Assembly: GCA_019418605.1 (NCBI GenBank)
Contig: DYBN01000064.1
Span: 42,020-106,019 of the forward strand
Direction of reading: 5' to 3'
DNA: 64,000 nt
Source of the DNA: Sutterella sp.
GTDB taxonomy: Bacteria > Pseudomonadota > Gammaproteobacteria > Burkholderiales > Burkholderiaceae_F
The position numbers and the translations under genes are program-made. Positions 36,622 through 46,011 of the stretch are shown piece after piece; positions within the stretch are counted from its first letter, which is position 1; every line of letters begins with the position of its first letter. Below the pieces are notes generated by a model that searched no databases, was not told the DNA's origin, and saw only the letters and a list, made by a program, of their open reading frames with translations.

Positions 36622-39600
36622 TCAGAGGCTTGCCGCCGCCGGCTCCTTTGCAAGACACTTGCTTGTAAATGCCCGGATGTCCATGGGTTTTTCAAAATAG
36701 TTGCCCTGCGCGATAAAGCACTCCTTTTCAACGAGCGTTTTTGCCTGCGACTCGGTTTCAACGCCTTCGGCCACGACCACCATGCGGTGCTCGTGGCTGA
36801 TGCGCACGATGCTCTCGATAAGCGATCGGCTCATCGGGTTAAACGGAATGTCGCGCACGAGCGTTCGGTCAAGCTTGATCGTTTCAAAGCGCACCTGCGA
36901 GAAAATCGAGAGGTTGGCGTAGCCCGTGCCGAAGTCGTCAAGGGCAAAGCGCAGTCCCATGCGCCGGTAGGGCGCAAGCGCGCGCTCAAGGGTCACGTGC
37001 TCGACCGTGCAGGCCGTTTCGGTGATTTCGATTTCGATGAGCCCCGGGTCGATGTCCTCGTAGTTGCTCAAAATGGCGAGCACCGCGCCGCTTGTGGCGC
37101 GGTCAAAGAGCGTGTAGCGCGAGAAGTTGACCGAGACGGGCACCAGGGGCAGCCCCTCTTTTTTCCACTGCGCAAGCTGCCAGAGTACGCGCGAGAAGAC
37201 AAAAAGGTCGAGATTTCGCAGCATGCCGCCCTGCTCCATCTGGGAGATGAAGCCCGCGGGCGCAATGATGCGGCCCTGGGCGTCGACGCCGCGCACGAGC
37301 GCCTCGGCGCCCACGACTTCGCGCGTGCGCATGTCGACCTTGGGCTGCAGGTGGATGATGAAGTTTCGGAGCATGGCGGGCGCCTCGACGCTCTGGCCGC
37401 TGCCGCGGCCGATGGAAGGCGGCACCGGGCCGCTTTGAATGAGCATGAAGGTGCGCGCCTCTTCAACAAGCGCGTTGACGTTAAAGACCTCCATCGACCA
37501 GGTCGCGCCCGTCGACACCTGCCCCGGAAACTGCTTTTCGCACGCTCTCTGCACCCAGTCGACGCGCTCAAAAAAGACTTCGTGCGTGGTGTTGGGCACA
37601 AGCACGACGAATTCGCCCGTGTACTTTTTAAAGATCACCGAGTTGCCGAAGCTGCGCGCCAAAAGCTCTCTTAGGCTTGCCAAGAGGTTGCGGCAGTGCT
37701 CGGTTCCGAAGGCGTCGTCGAGCACCAAAAGGCGCGGCACGGCCGCAACGAGCGCGCCCATGGAGCTGTAGCGCTCGCAGGTAAGCCTTGAGAGCACCTG
37801 CCGGTACTCCGCGAGGTCTTCAATGACGCGCGCGCCGAAGTCGCCCGCGGTAAGAAAGCTGCTTTTTTGCTTTTCAAGACGCTCGTGCACGAGAAGAAGG
37901 TACGGGGCCAGGGCCTGCGGCAGCGCCAGACGCCCGCCGTTTTCGTGCGGGTTGTCAAGACACAGAACGAGCTTGACGGTTCCCGCCTGCGGGCGGCAGG
38001 CCACGGCCGCATAGCTCCAGGTGCCTTCAAGCCTTCCGTCGGCGTGCTGCAGCTCGACGGTGCGCGGGCGCCTTGCGATGCTCACGGACTTGCCCGAGGT
38101 AAAGACGCGCTCAAGAAGGGGAAACTTCTTGAGCCGCGAGCCGTTGATAAGAAGCTTGAAGCTGCCCATGCGGGCGTTGTCCCACTCGCCCGTGACTTCA
38201 AGCGTCATCATGCCCTCGATGAGGCGCACAAGATAGACGCGGTCGGCCTGGTAGTGTTTGCCCAAGGAAGCGAGAATGTGCGACAAGGCCGCATCGGCCG
38301 AGTCGTTTCGCACGACGGCGTCCAGACACGAAAGCAGGCAGGCCGTTTCCTCCTTGTCGAGATCGGCCGCCGGCGGGGGCGCTTTGACGAGCTCTTCGTC
38401 GACGGCGGCAAAAACGGCGTTTTGCGACTGCTGCGAGCGGATTTCAGAAATCGGGGCGATGCGCTCGATCGTATCAAGGGGCTCGTTTTCAAGCCTGTTG
38501 CAGACTAAAGAGGCCTCGCGCAGAAAGTCCTCGTGGTAGTAGTCCTTTAATACGCCAAATGAAAGGGCTGAGACAAAGCGCACGTTGGCAAGCCGCGTGC
38601 CCGATAAAGTCTTGCGCACGAACTCAAAGGAGGCTTCAAGCTTTTCTCGGGCCTTGAAGGAAGACTCGATTTCGGGCATGAAGACGCTCACGGTGCGCTC
38701 CGAGAGCGTGCTTAGGATGGCAAAGCTCTCAAAAAAGAGGCTGAAGGCGGCCGTGACGGCGGCCGTTGCCATGGGGCACGCCCCGTCTGGGATGTCGCAG
38801 ATGCGAATGAGAGCGTGAGCGTTGTCGGCTTTTGACTGCTGCAGGTGCTTGATGATCCAGCCGCGGGCGTCGTCGTGGGAAAAGGCGCAGCTTGCCGGCA
38901 GCCGCCGCGCAAGCGCAGGGCGCCCGACCAACTGCGTGTACTGCACGAAAAAGTAGGCGCGCACCTCGCCCGAGTCGGCCGTTTCAAGAAGAATGTGGAT
39001 GGTGGCGGGCCGCACGTAGGCGTTTTCCTCCACCAGATCGACCATGATGCACGCCCAGGAGGGAGTCCTTTCGCGGGCAAGCTCCATGAGGCGCCCGGGG
39101 GCGAGAAGCTTGAGCGCCTGCTCGCGCGAAGTCTTTGCAAAGAACTTGTGCACGATGCTCTCAATCACTTCGCCGTAGGCCAAAGGCGAGGGGCTGTTGT
39201 CAACTTCCCCCGAAGACACCCAGAGCCGCTCAACGAAGCCGGTGGTGAGATTGACGTTGGCAAAGCAGCACAAGGCCGGCAGCAGCCGCTCCCAGAGCCG
39301 GTCGATTTCAAGAAAGCGCGGCTGCACGGTGCCCGCGGCAATCGTGCGCAGCACGCCCACGGCCTTGCGGGGAAGCCCGTCGCCGGCTGCGATCATGCGA
39401 AAGCGCATGGCGTGCCAGGCGTAGCCCGCGCCGTCGGCCGTGCGCATGATAAGCGTCGTGCCCCCTTGGTGTTCGCCTCCGCAAAGCTTGCGGGCGAACA
39501 CGCGAAAGTCGGCAAGGCTGCGGCTGTGCACGATGCCCTGCGAGATAAAGTCGTCGGGAAAGCGAAACTCTTCGACGGAGGCCGCATCCGATCCGGGCGC

Positions 39601-40149
39601 GGCGGGCGTAAAGAGGGTGAATTTCGAGGTCTTGAAGTCAAGCTCCCAGACGCGCTGCATGCTTTGCGCCAAAAGCGCCGCAAAACTCGGGCTTTTGCGC
39701 GCCAAGGCGCCGATTGCGTCTTCTTCGTCGGCCGTGCGCCGCGAAACTTCGATGAGAAAGCGCTCTCCCGTGACGGGGCTTTCGGCGGCCGTCACGCAGA
39801 CTTCCCGTGCATAGGGGCGCTCGCCGGCGGTGTCGCCTGCGACGCTTTGCACTTCGCGCACCTCGCTGCGGCGCATCAGGCACCGTCTTAGTTTTTGCTC
39901 GTACTTCCAGCCCGTGTCGGCATCAAGCCCCAGGGCGCCCAACCTGCAGGGCAGGGCCGGGGACTGCTTGAGGTTGAGAATGGAGAGGCACGCATCGTTT
40001 GCGTACTGCAGCTGCAGCGCTCCCGTGCGGGAGTCGATGGCGTAGATGGCAATGCCTTCGGCAGGAAAATTCTCCTGCGGCAGGGGTAGAACGCCGCGCG
40101 TGCGGCTCTCTGGCTCTTCCCGTTTGACTGCTGCGGGTTTTTGATCCAT
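36622..40149 (-). CDS. Large EAL-domain c-di-GMP phosphodiesterase with degenerate GGDEF
   Basis: 1175 residues, no membrane helices. A long N-terminal sensory part (PAS-like near 30-330, GAF-like near 620-780), a degenerate GGDEF (YTGEF in place of GGDEF, about 845-850) and a C-terminal EAL domain. The EAL domain keeps the metal and catalytic residues: GAEALVRG (Glu949), NFSR, EITE, DDFGTGY, TIKLDR, AEGVET and AQGNYFEKP, so it should hydrolyse c-di-GMP. The module SMGALVAAVPRLL preceding the degenerate GGDEF is shared with the EAL protein at 52892-54676, so the two are paralogues. Ribosome binding site AGGGATG precedes the ATG. It is probably co-transcribed with the CheB-CheR gene. Confidence 0.9.
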   Translation of the reverse strand: MDQKPAAVKREEPESRTRGVLPLPQENFPAEGIAIYAIDSRTGALQLQYANDACLSILNLKQSPALPCRLGALGLDADTGWKYEQKLRRCLMRRSEVREVQSVAGDTAGERPYAREVCVTAAESPVTGERFLIEVSRRTADEEDAIGALARKSPSFAALLAQSMQRVWELDFKTSKFTLFTPAAPGSDAASVEEFRFPDDFISQGIVHSRSLADFRVFARKLCGGEHQGGTTLIMRTADGAGYAWHAMRFRMIAAGDGLPRKAVGVLRTIAAGTVQPRFLEIDRLWERLLPALCCFANVNLTTGFVERLWVSSGEVDNSPSPLAYGEVIESIVHKFFAKTSREQALKLLAPGRLMELARERTPSWACIMVDLVEENAYVRPATIHILLETADSGEVRAYFFVQYTQLVGRPALARRLPASCAFSHDDARGWIIKHLQQSKADNAHALIRICDIPDGACPMATAAVTAAFSLFFESFAILSTLSERTVSVFMPEIESSFKAREKLEASFEFVRKTLSGTRLANVRFVSALSFGVLKDYYHEDFLREASLVCNRLENEPLDTIERIAPISEIRSQQSQNAVFAAVDEELVKAPPPAADLDKEETACLLSCLDAVVRNDSADAALSHILASLGKHYQADRVYLVRLIEGMMTLEVTGEWDNARMGSFKLLINGSRLKKFPLLERVFTSGKSVSIARRPRTVELQHADGRLEGTWSYAAVACRPQAGTVKLVLCLDNPHENGGRLALPQALAPYLLLVHERLEKQKSSFLTAGDFGARVIEDLAEYRQVLSRLTCERYSSMGALVAAVPRLLVLDDAFGTEHCRNLLASLRELLARSFGNSVIFKKYTGEFVVLVPNTTHEVFFERVDWVQRACEKQFPGQVSTGATWSMEVFNVNALVEEARTFMLIQSGPVPPSIGRGSGQSVEAPAMLRNFIIHLQPKVDMRTREVVGAEALVRGVDAQGRIIAPAGFISQMEQGGMLRNLDLFVFSRVLWQLAQWKKEGLPLVPVSVNFSRYTLFDRATSGAVLAILSNYEDIDPGLIEIEITETACTVEHVTLERALAPYRRMGLRFALDDFGTGYANLSIFSQVRFETIKLDRTLVRDIPFNPMSRSLIESIVRISHEHRMVVVAEGVETESQAKTLVEKECFIAQGNYFEKPMDIRAFTSKCLAKEPAAASL

Positions 40150-40285
40150 GTTTCATCCCTTGTGGTTGATTCTCAAGGCACGATCGTCCGCGATTGATCC
40201 GGCCGTCAGGCCGCGGCAGGGGCGGCTTGAAGTCGAGGATGTCGTGCTTTCTTATTCATGCGTCTTCTTTGCGTCCTTTGGCGTC

Positions 40286-41983
40286 TTATTCTGTGGCGGC
40301 TGTACAAAAGCCCCCCCCCCCTGCGGATTTGGACTTTTCCTGGTGCAGGGACTGCACATAGCTGCAGGCGCGATCGCGCCCCTGCTCTTTGGCGCGGTAG
40401 AGCGCCATGTCGGCCTCCCGCACCAGGGTGAGGATGTCCTTTTGTCCCGGGAAGGTTGTGACGGCCGAGATGCCGATCGAAACCGTCAGGGGATCGGCGA
40501 CTTCGCCGGCATCTTTGTGAACGGAGGCGTCGCTGCGGGAGATTTCTCTGGTTCTGCGGCAGATGCGCTCGGCCACTTCGCGCGCCGAGCGCGGCGTCAC
40601 GTCGTTCAGAAGCACGCAGAACTCTTCGCCCCCGTAGCGGTAGATCATGTCGTTTCTTGAAACGCACTGCCGGATGTGGCGGCCAAAGGCTTCAAGCACC
40701 TGATCGCCAAACATGTGGCCGTGCGTGTCGTTGATTTCCTTAAAGAAGTCGATGTCGATCATCAACACCGCGTTGTGGCTCTTGGCGTCGGGATGCTCGC
40801 TTGCAAATTCTTCAAAAGCCTTGCGGTTGCCAAGGCCCGTGAGCGGATCCTTGTGCGAGTCAAGAAGCAGCTTGTCGTACTGCACCGAGAGCGCATCGAG
40901 GCTCTCGCGCTTTTCGCGGATCATTTGGCAGAAGTGCATCATCCAGTTGATCACCTCGGAGACTTCCGTCACATGCGAGACGGGCCGCTCGCGCGGAATT
41001 TCGTTGGTGGCAAGAAAGCGGTGCATCTGCTGCGTCATTGTCGAGAGCGGGTGCATGAAGGCGTAAAAGCTTGCGGCCAAAACGAGCGTGACCGCCACCG
41101 CGGCCAGAAGGGCCGAGAAAAAGATCGAGATGACCTTGTCGTAGAAGTCGTTTGTCTGGCTGATGCTTGCCAGAAGGTCGGTGGTTTCAATGGCCGAGTA
41201 GTCCTGCCGCAGCTTCATGGCGTCTGCGGTCATGACCTGAATGTAGGCAAAGAAGTCGTTGTGAATCTTTGAGAGTTCGCTCAACTGCTGCTTGATTTGC
41301 CCGGGGATTGCGGCAAGCGCCCCGCAGTGCTCGGCAAAGTTTTTCGCAAGCTGCGGATCCTTCGGGAGGTATGTTTCGCTGCAAAGGCCCTTGAACTGCT
41401 GCCTTAAGGACAGAAGGTGGCCGCGAAGCGCATTTGCGTCGTCCAAATGGTGCAGGATGTGCATCGAGGGCTTGCGCAACAAATCAATGTCCACGGTGCT
41501 GATGCCCGCGGCAAGGCCTGAGGCCGACAGCAGATGCTCGTAGAGATTGGCCCACGTGTCGTTGATCTGCGAGCGCTTGGCGTCGTAGCTCTTTCTCAAG
41601 AGCCACGTTTCGTTGAGGCTCTCAAGAAGGCGCGAGGTGCTGTCGCGCGTGTGCTCGTGCTGATCGAGCGTGGACTCCGAGAGCATGCCCCAGGCGTTGA
41701 TGTAGGCGCTTCGCGCCTGTTCGGGCTGCGTGGCGTAGACAAGCTCTCGAAGGGAGTTGCTCAGACTCTGCAGATTGGCCGAATTGCGCTGCGCAAGCAG
41801 CACGTTGTTGACGGTCTGCTGCTCAAGATGCAGGGTGTGCGAGCGCACCTCGTTGTCAAGCTTGGAACTTAAGAAAATCGTGGCTGCAACAAGGAGCAGG
41901 ATGGGAATGAGCACGGGCAGCAAGATGGCCCTCAGGGAAAGGGTCCATTTGGTGCGATGTTTTCGCCGGGTGTCGTCAGGCAT
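40286..41983 (-). CDS. Membrane-bound diguanylate cyclase (GGDEF)
   Basis: 565 residues: helix 1 (about 16-36), a periplasmic helical sensor region (about 37-280), helix 2 (about 285-315), a HAMP-like linker and a GGDEF domain with DPLTGLGNRKAFEEF and active-site GGEEF (451-455). The usual RxxD inhibitory site is absent: the position reads SRND. It should make c-di-GMP in response to a periplasmic cue. Last gene of an EAL-SBP-GGDEF operon, 17 bp after the SBP gene. A run of 11 G (on its strand) at 40311-40321 lies right after the catalytic domain; slippage would give an alternative basic C-terminal tail (+1) or a different 16-residue tail (-1). Confidence 0.92.
   Translation of the reverse strand: MPDDTRRKHRTKWTLSLRAILLPVLIPILLLVAATIFLSSKLDNEVRSHTLHLEQQTVNNVLLAQRNSANLQSLSNSLRELVYATQPEQARSAYINAWGMLSESTLDQHEHTRDSTSRLLESLNETWLLRKSYDAKRSQINDTWANLYEHLLSASGLAAGISTVDIDLLRKPSMHILHHLDDANALRGHLLSLRQQFKGLCSETYLPKDPQLAKNFAEHCGALAAIPGQIKQQLSELSKIHNDFFAYIQVMTADAMKLRQDYSAIETTDLLASISQTNDFYDKVISIFFSALLAAVAVTLVLAASFYAFMHPLSTMTQQMHRFLATNEIPRERPVSHVTEVSEVINWMMHFCQMIREKRESLDALSVQYDKLLLDSHKDPLTGLGNRKAFEEFASEHPDAKSHNAVLMIDIDFFKEINDTHGHMFGDQVLEAFGRHIRQCVSRNDMIYRYGGEEFCVLLNDVTPRSAREVAERICRRTREISRSDASVHKDAGEVADPLTVSIGISAVTTFPGQKDILTLVREADMALYRAKEQGRDRACSYVQSLHQEKSKSAGGGGFCTAATE
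40311..40321 (-). repeat. Poly-G tract (G11) in the GGDEF gene
   Basis: Eleven C on the plus strand, so G11 in the coding strand, encoding Gly-Gly-Gly-Gly near the end of the protein. One more G would carry the frame to a stop at 40206 (a basic tail of about 35 residues); one fewer would end near 40248. Such tracts slip readily during replication. Confidence 0.75.
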
Positions 41984-42000
41984 AAGATTGTCCGCGGGGG

Positions 42001-42816
42001 CTAGAAATTGACAAACGGGAAGAAGCGCGCGTGCAGCTCCTGATATTCGCCGTCGGCCTGCATTTTGAGGAGCGTCTGATTGACCTCGTCAATGAGCTCC
42101 TGATCCGCGAGGCGGGCGGCGATTTTTGCCTCGGTGAGGCTGCTCTCCGCGGGCCAGTCCTTGGACGGATTGGGCCTGCCCCCGATGAAGAGATTTTTGC
42201 CTTCGGGACTGTTAAGGATTGCGTAGCCCGGAATGCCGTCGGTGAAAATGACGTTGATCTCCCCCTTGTTGATGGCCGTCACCGTATCCTGATAAGTGTC
42301 GTAGACAATCATCCTGGCGCCGGCCGGAACGAAGGCCTTTTCAATGAACTCCTGCTGCAGCGATCCTTTTTGCACGCCGATTACAAGCCTTGCTGCGATG
42401 TCGACGTCGATTTTGCGCAAAGAGGGGTCCGACGTGATGAAAAAGCTGCGCGAGCGGTAGTACGTATTGGAAAAGGCAAAGTCCCTGCGCCTTTCTTCGG
42501 TCTCGCCGACGCCTGCCACGAGCATGTCAAGGCGCTCCTCGCGAAGCGCCGGCAGCAGCTCGCTAAACTGCATCGGCACGACGCTGCAGACGCGGTTCAT
42601 GCGGCGGCACAGAGCTATCGAGAGCTGCACGTCAAAGCCCGTGAGCTTGCCGTTGTCGCCGATGTAGCAGAAGGGATGGTAGTTTTGCTCAACGCCGATT
42701 TTGAGGTGCGTGCGCTGCGATTGGGGCTCGGAGGGCGCAAAAGCCGTGCGCGCCGCAAAGAGCACGGCAAGAGCGCAGCAGACCAAAACGGGGATCGTCC
42801 AAAAGGCTTTTTTCAT
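42001..42816 (-). CDS. Periplasmic solute-binding protein (SBP_bac_3, amino-acid type)
   Basis: 271 residues with a signal peptide (MKKAFWTIPVLVCCALAVLFAA) and the bilobed fold of amino-acid-binding proteins: KIGVEQNYHPFCYIGDNGKLTGFDVQLSIALCRRM, LDMLVAGVGETEERR-DFAFSNTYY and IGVQKGSLQQEF. No permease or ATPase gene is adjacent. It begins inside the stop of the upstream EAL gene (4-bp overlap) and is followed by a membrane GGDEF gene, so a sensor role (ligand-bound SBP acting on the GGDEF periplasmic domain, as known for NspS-MbaA in Vibrio cholerae) is more likely than transport. That is an inference. Confidence 0.9.
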   Translation of the reverse strand: MKKAFWTIPVLVCCALAVLFAARTAFAPSEPQSQRTHLKIGVEQNYHPFCYIGDNGKLTGFDVQLSIALCRRMNRVCSVVPMQFSELLPALREERLDMLVAGVGETEERRRDFAFSNTYYRSRSFFITSDPSLRKIDVDIAARLVIGVQKGSLQQEFIEKAFVPAGARMIVYDTYQDTVTAINKGEINVIFTDGIPGYAILNSPEGKNLFIGGRPNPSKDWPAESSLTEAKIAARLADQELIDEVNQTLLKMQADGEYQELHARFFPFVNF

Positions 42817-44432
42817 GCGGGTCCCCCTGCAGGAAGTGCGTTTTTGAGCTCTTTGCCGAGGCTGCGGCCGGCAAAGGCAACGAAGGCGTGAAGTCCGATC
42901 GGCTCGCTAAAGAGGTAGCCCTGAAGAAGGTCCGCGCCGATGTCGCCCAACGCTTCAAACGAGGCCTTGTCCTGGATGCCCTCAAGGCACGTCGAGAGCT
43001 TTAATTCTTTTAGAGACGCAAGAAGCCCGCGCAGGAAAGCGCGCTTTTTTGGCTCGGAAAGGCAGCCTATCGTCACTTCGCGCGAAATCTTGACGGTGTC
43101 GCAGGGTATCGACAATAAAAAGTCGAGCCCGTTGTAGCCCGTGCCGAAATCATCGACCGCCACGCTGATGCCGCCCGCGCTGCACTGCCCGACAAAGCGC
43201 GCAATGGCCGCCTGATCGCCCCTTTCCTCGGTTTCCGTCAATTCAATGGCAATGGCCTTGCGCGGGACTCCCTTGATCGCAAGCACCGTGTCGATGAAGT
43301 TAAAGAGTTCCGGGTCCTCGGTTTGCCGCGGGCTCATGTTGATGCCAAAGCGCAGGGGCTTGGGAACGGCCTTCAAAATCTCGGCGGCCAGATCGACGCA
43401 GTGCTCGAGGATAAAGCGCGAAAGCGGCACGGCAAGCGAGCTTTTTTCCAAAAGCCGCACGAACCGATCGGGGCCAAACCCCTGGTCGGAATAAAAGCGC
43501 ACGAGAAATTCGCCCCCGGAGAGCTCCAGTGTCTTCTTTGCGACAATGGGCTGGATGAGCAGCCGAAAGCCCTCAAAGTCGTGAATGCAGGCCTGTGCGG
43601 TGAGCACGATTTCGCGAAAGGAGAACTTCTCCGGCCCGAGGCTGTTTGTGTAGAGCTTGGAGAGCTCGCGCCAGAACACCATGCGCGCCTCAAGGCTTTC
43701 GCGAAAGTTTGCGGCCTCGTGCGTGAGCCCAAGGACGAGCTTGACGCGGTCTTCGACGTAGTGCTCGTGCAGGATGTCTTCGGCAAGCCTTGCCACCGCG
43801 TGCTCATACTCAAGCGAAGCGTGCGGAAGGGTGAAGATGAATGTGAGGGGATCAAGCCGGTGCACGGAGACAACCGGAATGTCGCGCGAAGAGAGCGCCG
43901 CGAGAATTTCCTCTTCAAGGGCGGCCAGGTCCGCCTCGGGCACCGTGTCGCTCTCTAGCCTCAGGTACCCCATGGCGCGGCAGGGCGGTTCGTCTGCGGC
44001 CGCGCAGAGCGTCTCTATTTCTTCGGGCGTAAAGGCCGAGTGCTCGAGCAGATCGCACAGAATGCGCCGGTAGGAGAAAAACTCCATGCTGCCCGACAAA
44101 AGGATGTTGCCGCCCTCGGAACTTGAGAAAGTCCGCACGCGGATGCAGGCCCACACGACGTGCCCGTCGATGCGCAGCCGCACGTGCTCGCGAAGCGACG
44201 TTTTCCTCTGATGGATCAGCACTCGGATGCCGTTTTTCAAGCACAGGCGGTCGCTTGCGCTCACCGTGCGGGAAAAGAGAACCTTTTCAAGCCGGCACGG
44301 AGCGTCGTCGGGAACCTGCAGCACGCGCGCGAGGTCCGAAGACAGCTGAAACAAGCCGCTTGTGAGTTCTCCAAAAAAGATGTAGGAGCGTTTGCGGCTC
44401 TTCGGCCCGGAGACAAGATCAGAAAAAGGCAT
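42813..44432 (-). CDS. EAL-domain c-di-GMP phosphodiesterase
   Basis: 539 residues, soluble. The N-terminal 300 residues hold a PAS-like fold (about 15-120) and a degenerate GGDEF-like part with no GGDEF motif. The EAL domain has EFL instead of EAL (Glu308 kept), GINMSPRQ, IELTETEE, VDDFGTGYNG, TVKISRE and CLEGIQD, so all metal and catalytic acids seem present and activity is plausible. First gene of the EAL-SBP-GGDEF operon, overlapping the SBP start by 4 bp. Translational coupling suggests the three work together: breakdown, sensing and synthesis of c-di-GMP. Confidence 0.88.
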   Translation of the reverse strand: MPFSDLVSGPKSRKRSYIFFGELTSGLFQLSSDLARVLQVPDDAPCRLEKVLFSRTVSASDRLCLKNGIRVLIHQRKTSLREHVRLRIDGHVVWACIRVRTFSSSEGGNILLSGSMEFFSYRRILCDLLEHSAFTPEEIETLCAAADEPPCRAMGYLRLESDTVPEADLAALEEEILAALSSRDIPVVSVHRLDPLTFIFTLPHASLEYEHAVARLAEDILHEHYVEDRVKLVLGLTHEAANFRESLEARMVFWRELSKLYTNSLGPEKFSFREIVLTAQACIHDFEGFRLLIQPIVAKKTLELSGGEFLVRFYSDQGFGPDRFVRLLEKSSLAVPLSRFILEHCVDLAAEILKAVPKPLRFGINMSPRQTEDPELFNFIDTVLAIKGVPRKAIAIELTETEERGDQAAIARFVGQCSAGGISVAVDDFGTGYNGLDFLLSIPCDTVKISREVTIGCLSEPKKRAFLRGLLASLKELKLSTCLEGIQDKASFEALGDIGADLLQGYLFSEPIGLHAFVAFAGRSLGKELKNALPAGGPA

Positions 44433-44697
44433 GATGTGGGTGCTCTTGCGTCAGCACTCGGCATGCACAAACACGGGCTTAAGGGAAACAAGCGTCGTGC
44501 CGCTGCACCACGACCCAGGCGCGGCATGCCAGGTGCTGAGTGGACGAACTCCTACATTCTAACCTTTTGAAATTTGCTACAAAGTCTGCAAATCACAGTC
44601 GACGGGCCCTGTCAAAAGCGCGGGGTGCGGGCTGAAATTGAAAGCCTTTTTTCAAGGGGCCTTTCGTTGAGGCAACCAGGGGCCGCTCGCTTTTCTT

Positions 44698-45699
44698 TTA
44701 ACCGGCCGACCGGGGCTTCTCGGGCTGCTGCCAGCCGTGGTGCCTGCTCGCGTACAGGGCGAACATGCCTCTGAACCACTGCAGAATCGGCTCGTAGTGC
44801 GTTCTGTCATGCCAAATCAGGCGAGTTCTGTAGGCGTACTTTTCAGAGCCGTCGCCGTAGGGCAGCAAGACCAGAGGAAAGTGATAGACCTCCTTGAGAA
44901 TCTGCGCTGTTTCGTCCGGAAGCAAAACCGTGAGATCAGTTTTCTCCAAAATGGAAGCCACGGGCGCAAAGTAGGGCAGACTCAGGCCCACCTGCTGGCA
45001 GGCCTCGCCCGAGACCGTTGCCTCATCGCAGCTGTAGGTCCTGTTGTTTTCATCGACCTGATTGGCAATGACGATTTTTCGATATTTGGAGATCTCGTCC
45101 TTGGGCAGATGGCCGTGCTCTTCAAAGAACTTGACCAAGGGGTGGCCAGGCCTTACGCACAAGCTGTACCGGACCCGATAGAGCAGCATCTCGTGCATCT
45201 TCGGAGGGATCGGGAGAAAGTCGGGCAGCAGGGCGACGTCGATGCGGCCGTCTTCGAGCTTTTCAAAAAGGTCGTGGTCGATCGTCTGAAATTCGAGCAC
45301 GGAGTGAGGGCAGGACTCGTAAAAGGGAGCGTAAAAGTCCCGCAGCACAAAGAGGACCGTGTTGTCGACGGCTGCAATTCGAAAGGTCCTTGCAAGCGTT
45401 GCGGGATTGAAGTCGTCGAGCTCGGCCAGATCGTCGACTTTTGCCAGGATTTCGTCGATGAGCTCCGAGAGCTCGTCCATGCGGGGCGTGGGCAGCAGGT
45501 TGGGATTGGAGCGCACGAAGAGAGGATCCCGAAACGTCTCTCTTAATTTCTTCAACACTCGGGAAGCCGCGGATGCCGACAGGTTGTGCTGCTTGGCCGC
45601 ATTGATGACGGACTGCGTGCGATAGATCGTCAACAGAAAATCGAGCTCGGCAAAGCTCAGCAGGCGAAGCTGTTCAATTTGATCTGACCGTGTTGACAT
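44698..45699 (-). CDS. LysR-type transcriptional regulator
   Basis: 333 residues. The N-terminal winged helix spans about 10-70, with recognition region SVINAAKQHNLSASAASRVLKKLRETFRDPLFVRS. The C-terminal ligand-binding domain (about 95-300) is of the LysR substrate fold, most like the NodD/LeuO-type subgroup (SASAASR, DPLFVRS). It is divergent from the plus-strand fimbrin gene and next to the fimbrial cluster, so it may control it. A GTCA-N9-TGAC inverted repeat lies in the shared intergenic region. Ribosome binding site GGGGG precedes the ATG. Confidence 0.88.
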   Translation of the reverse strand: MSTRSDQIEQLRLLSFAELDFLLTIYRTQSVINAAKQHNLSASAASRVLKKLRETFRDPLFVRSNPNLLPTPRMDELSELIDEILAKVDDLAELDDFNPATLARTFRIAAVDNTVLFVLRDFYAPFYESCPHSVLEFQTIDHDLFEKLEDGRIDVALLPDFLPIPPKMHEMLLYRVRYSLCVRPGHPLVKFFEEHGHLPKDEISKYRKIVIANQVDENNRTYSCDEATVSGEACQQVGLSLPYFAPVASILEKTDLTVLLPDETAQILKEVYHFPLVLLPYGDGSEKYAYRTRLIWHDRTHYEPILQWFRGMFALYASRHHGWQQPEKPRSAG

Positions 45700-46011
45700 G
45701 CCCCCGATAGCAACTCCCTAAAAGGCCACGGCAAATGCATGGCCATCGCTCCCGTACCGCCGATTTTAGCGAAGCCCGGGAGCTCGACGTGATTGACGCA
45801 CATCATCCCGGAGAAAGAGGCGGTAAAACGGGGCACTAGGGATAACCCTCTGTCAAATTTCAGCTGACGCAAGAAAGACTCCCTAAAATTGGAAATGTCA
45901 CGGAGTAATCTCGGTTGCCGAGCGATCGAGAGAGTCGGTCGCTGACGCTCAATGGTTTTTCCGCATACAAAAAAATTAACGCCGGACGTCTTTTTTAAAA
46001 AAGGCTTCAAG
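45700..46011. promoter_or_regulatory. Divergent region between LysR gene and fimbrin gene
   Basis: 312 bp. It contains GTCA-N9-TGAC at 45852-45868, fitting the dyad spacing of LysR-type sites, and AGGG-ATAA-CCCT just before it. A longer fimbrin start (ATG at 45952) would fall here. Confidence 0.45.

Noticed and set aside
38845..39891. 348-residue plus-strand frame
   Set aside because: Antisense to the large EAL gene; no motifs and biased composition.
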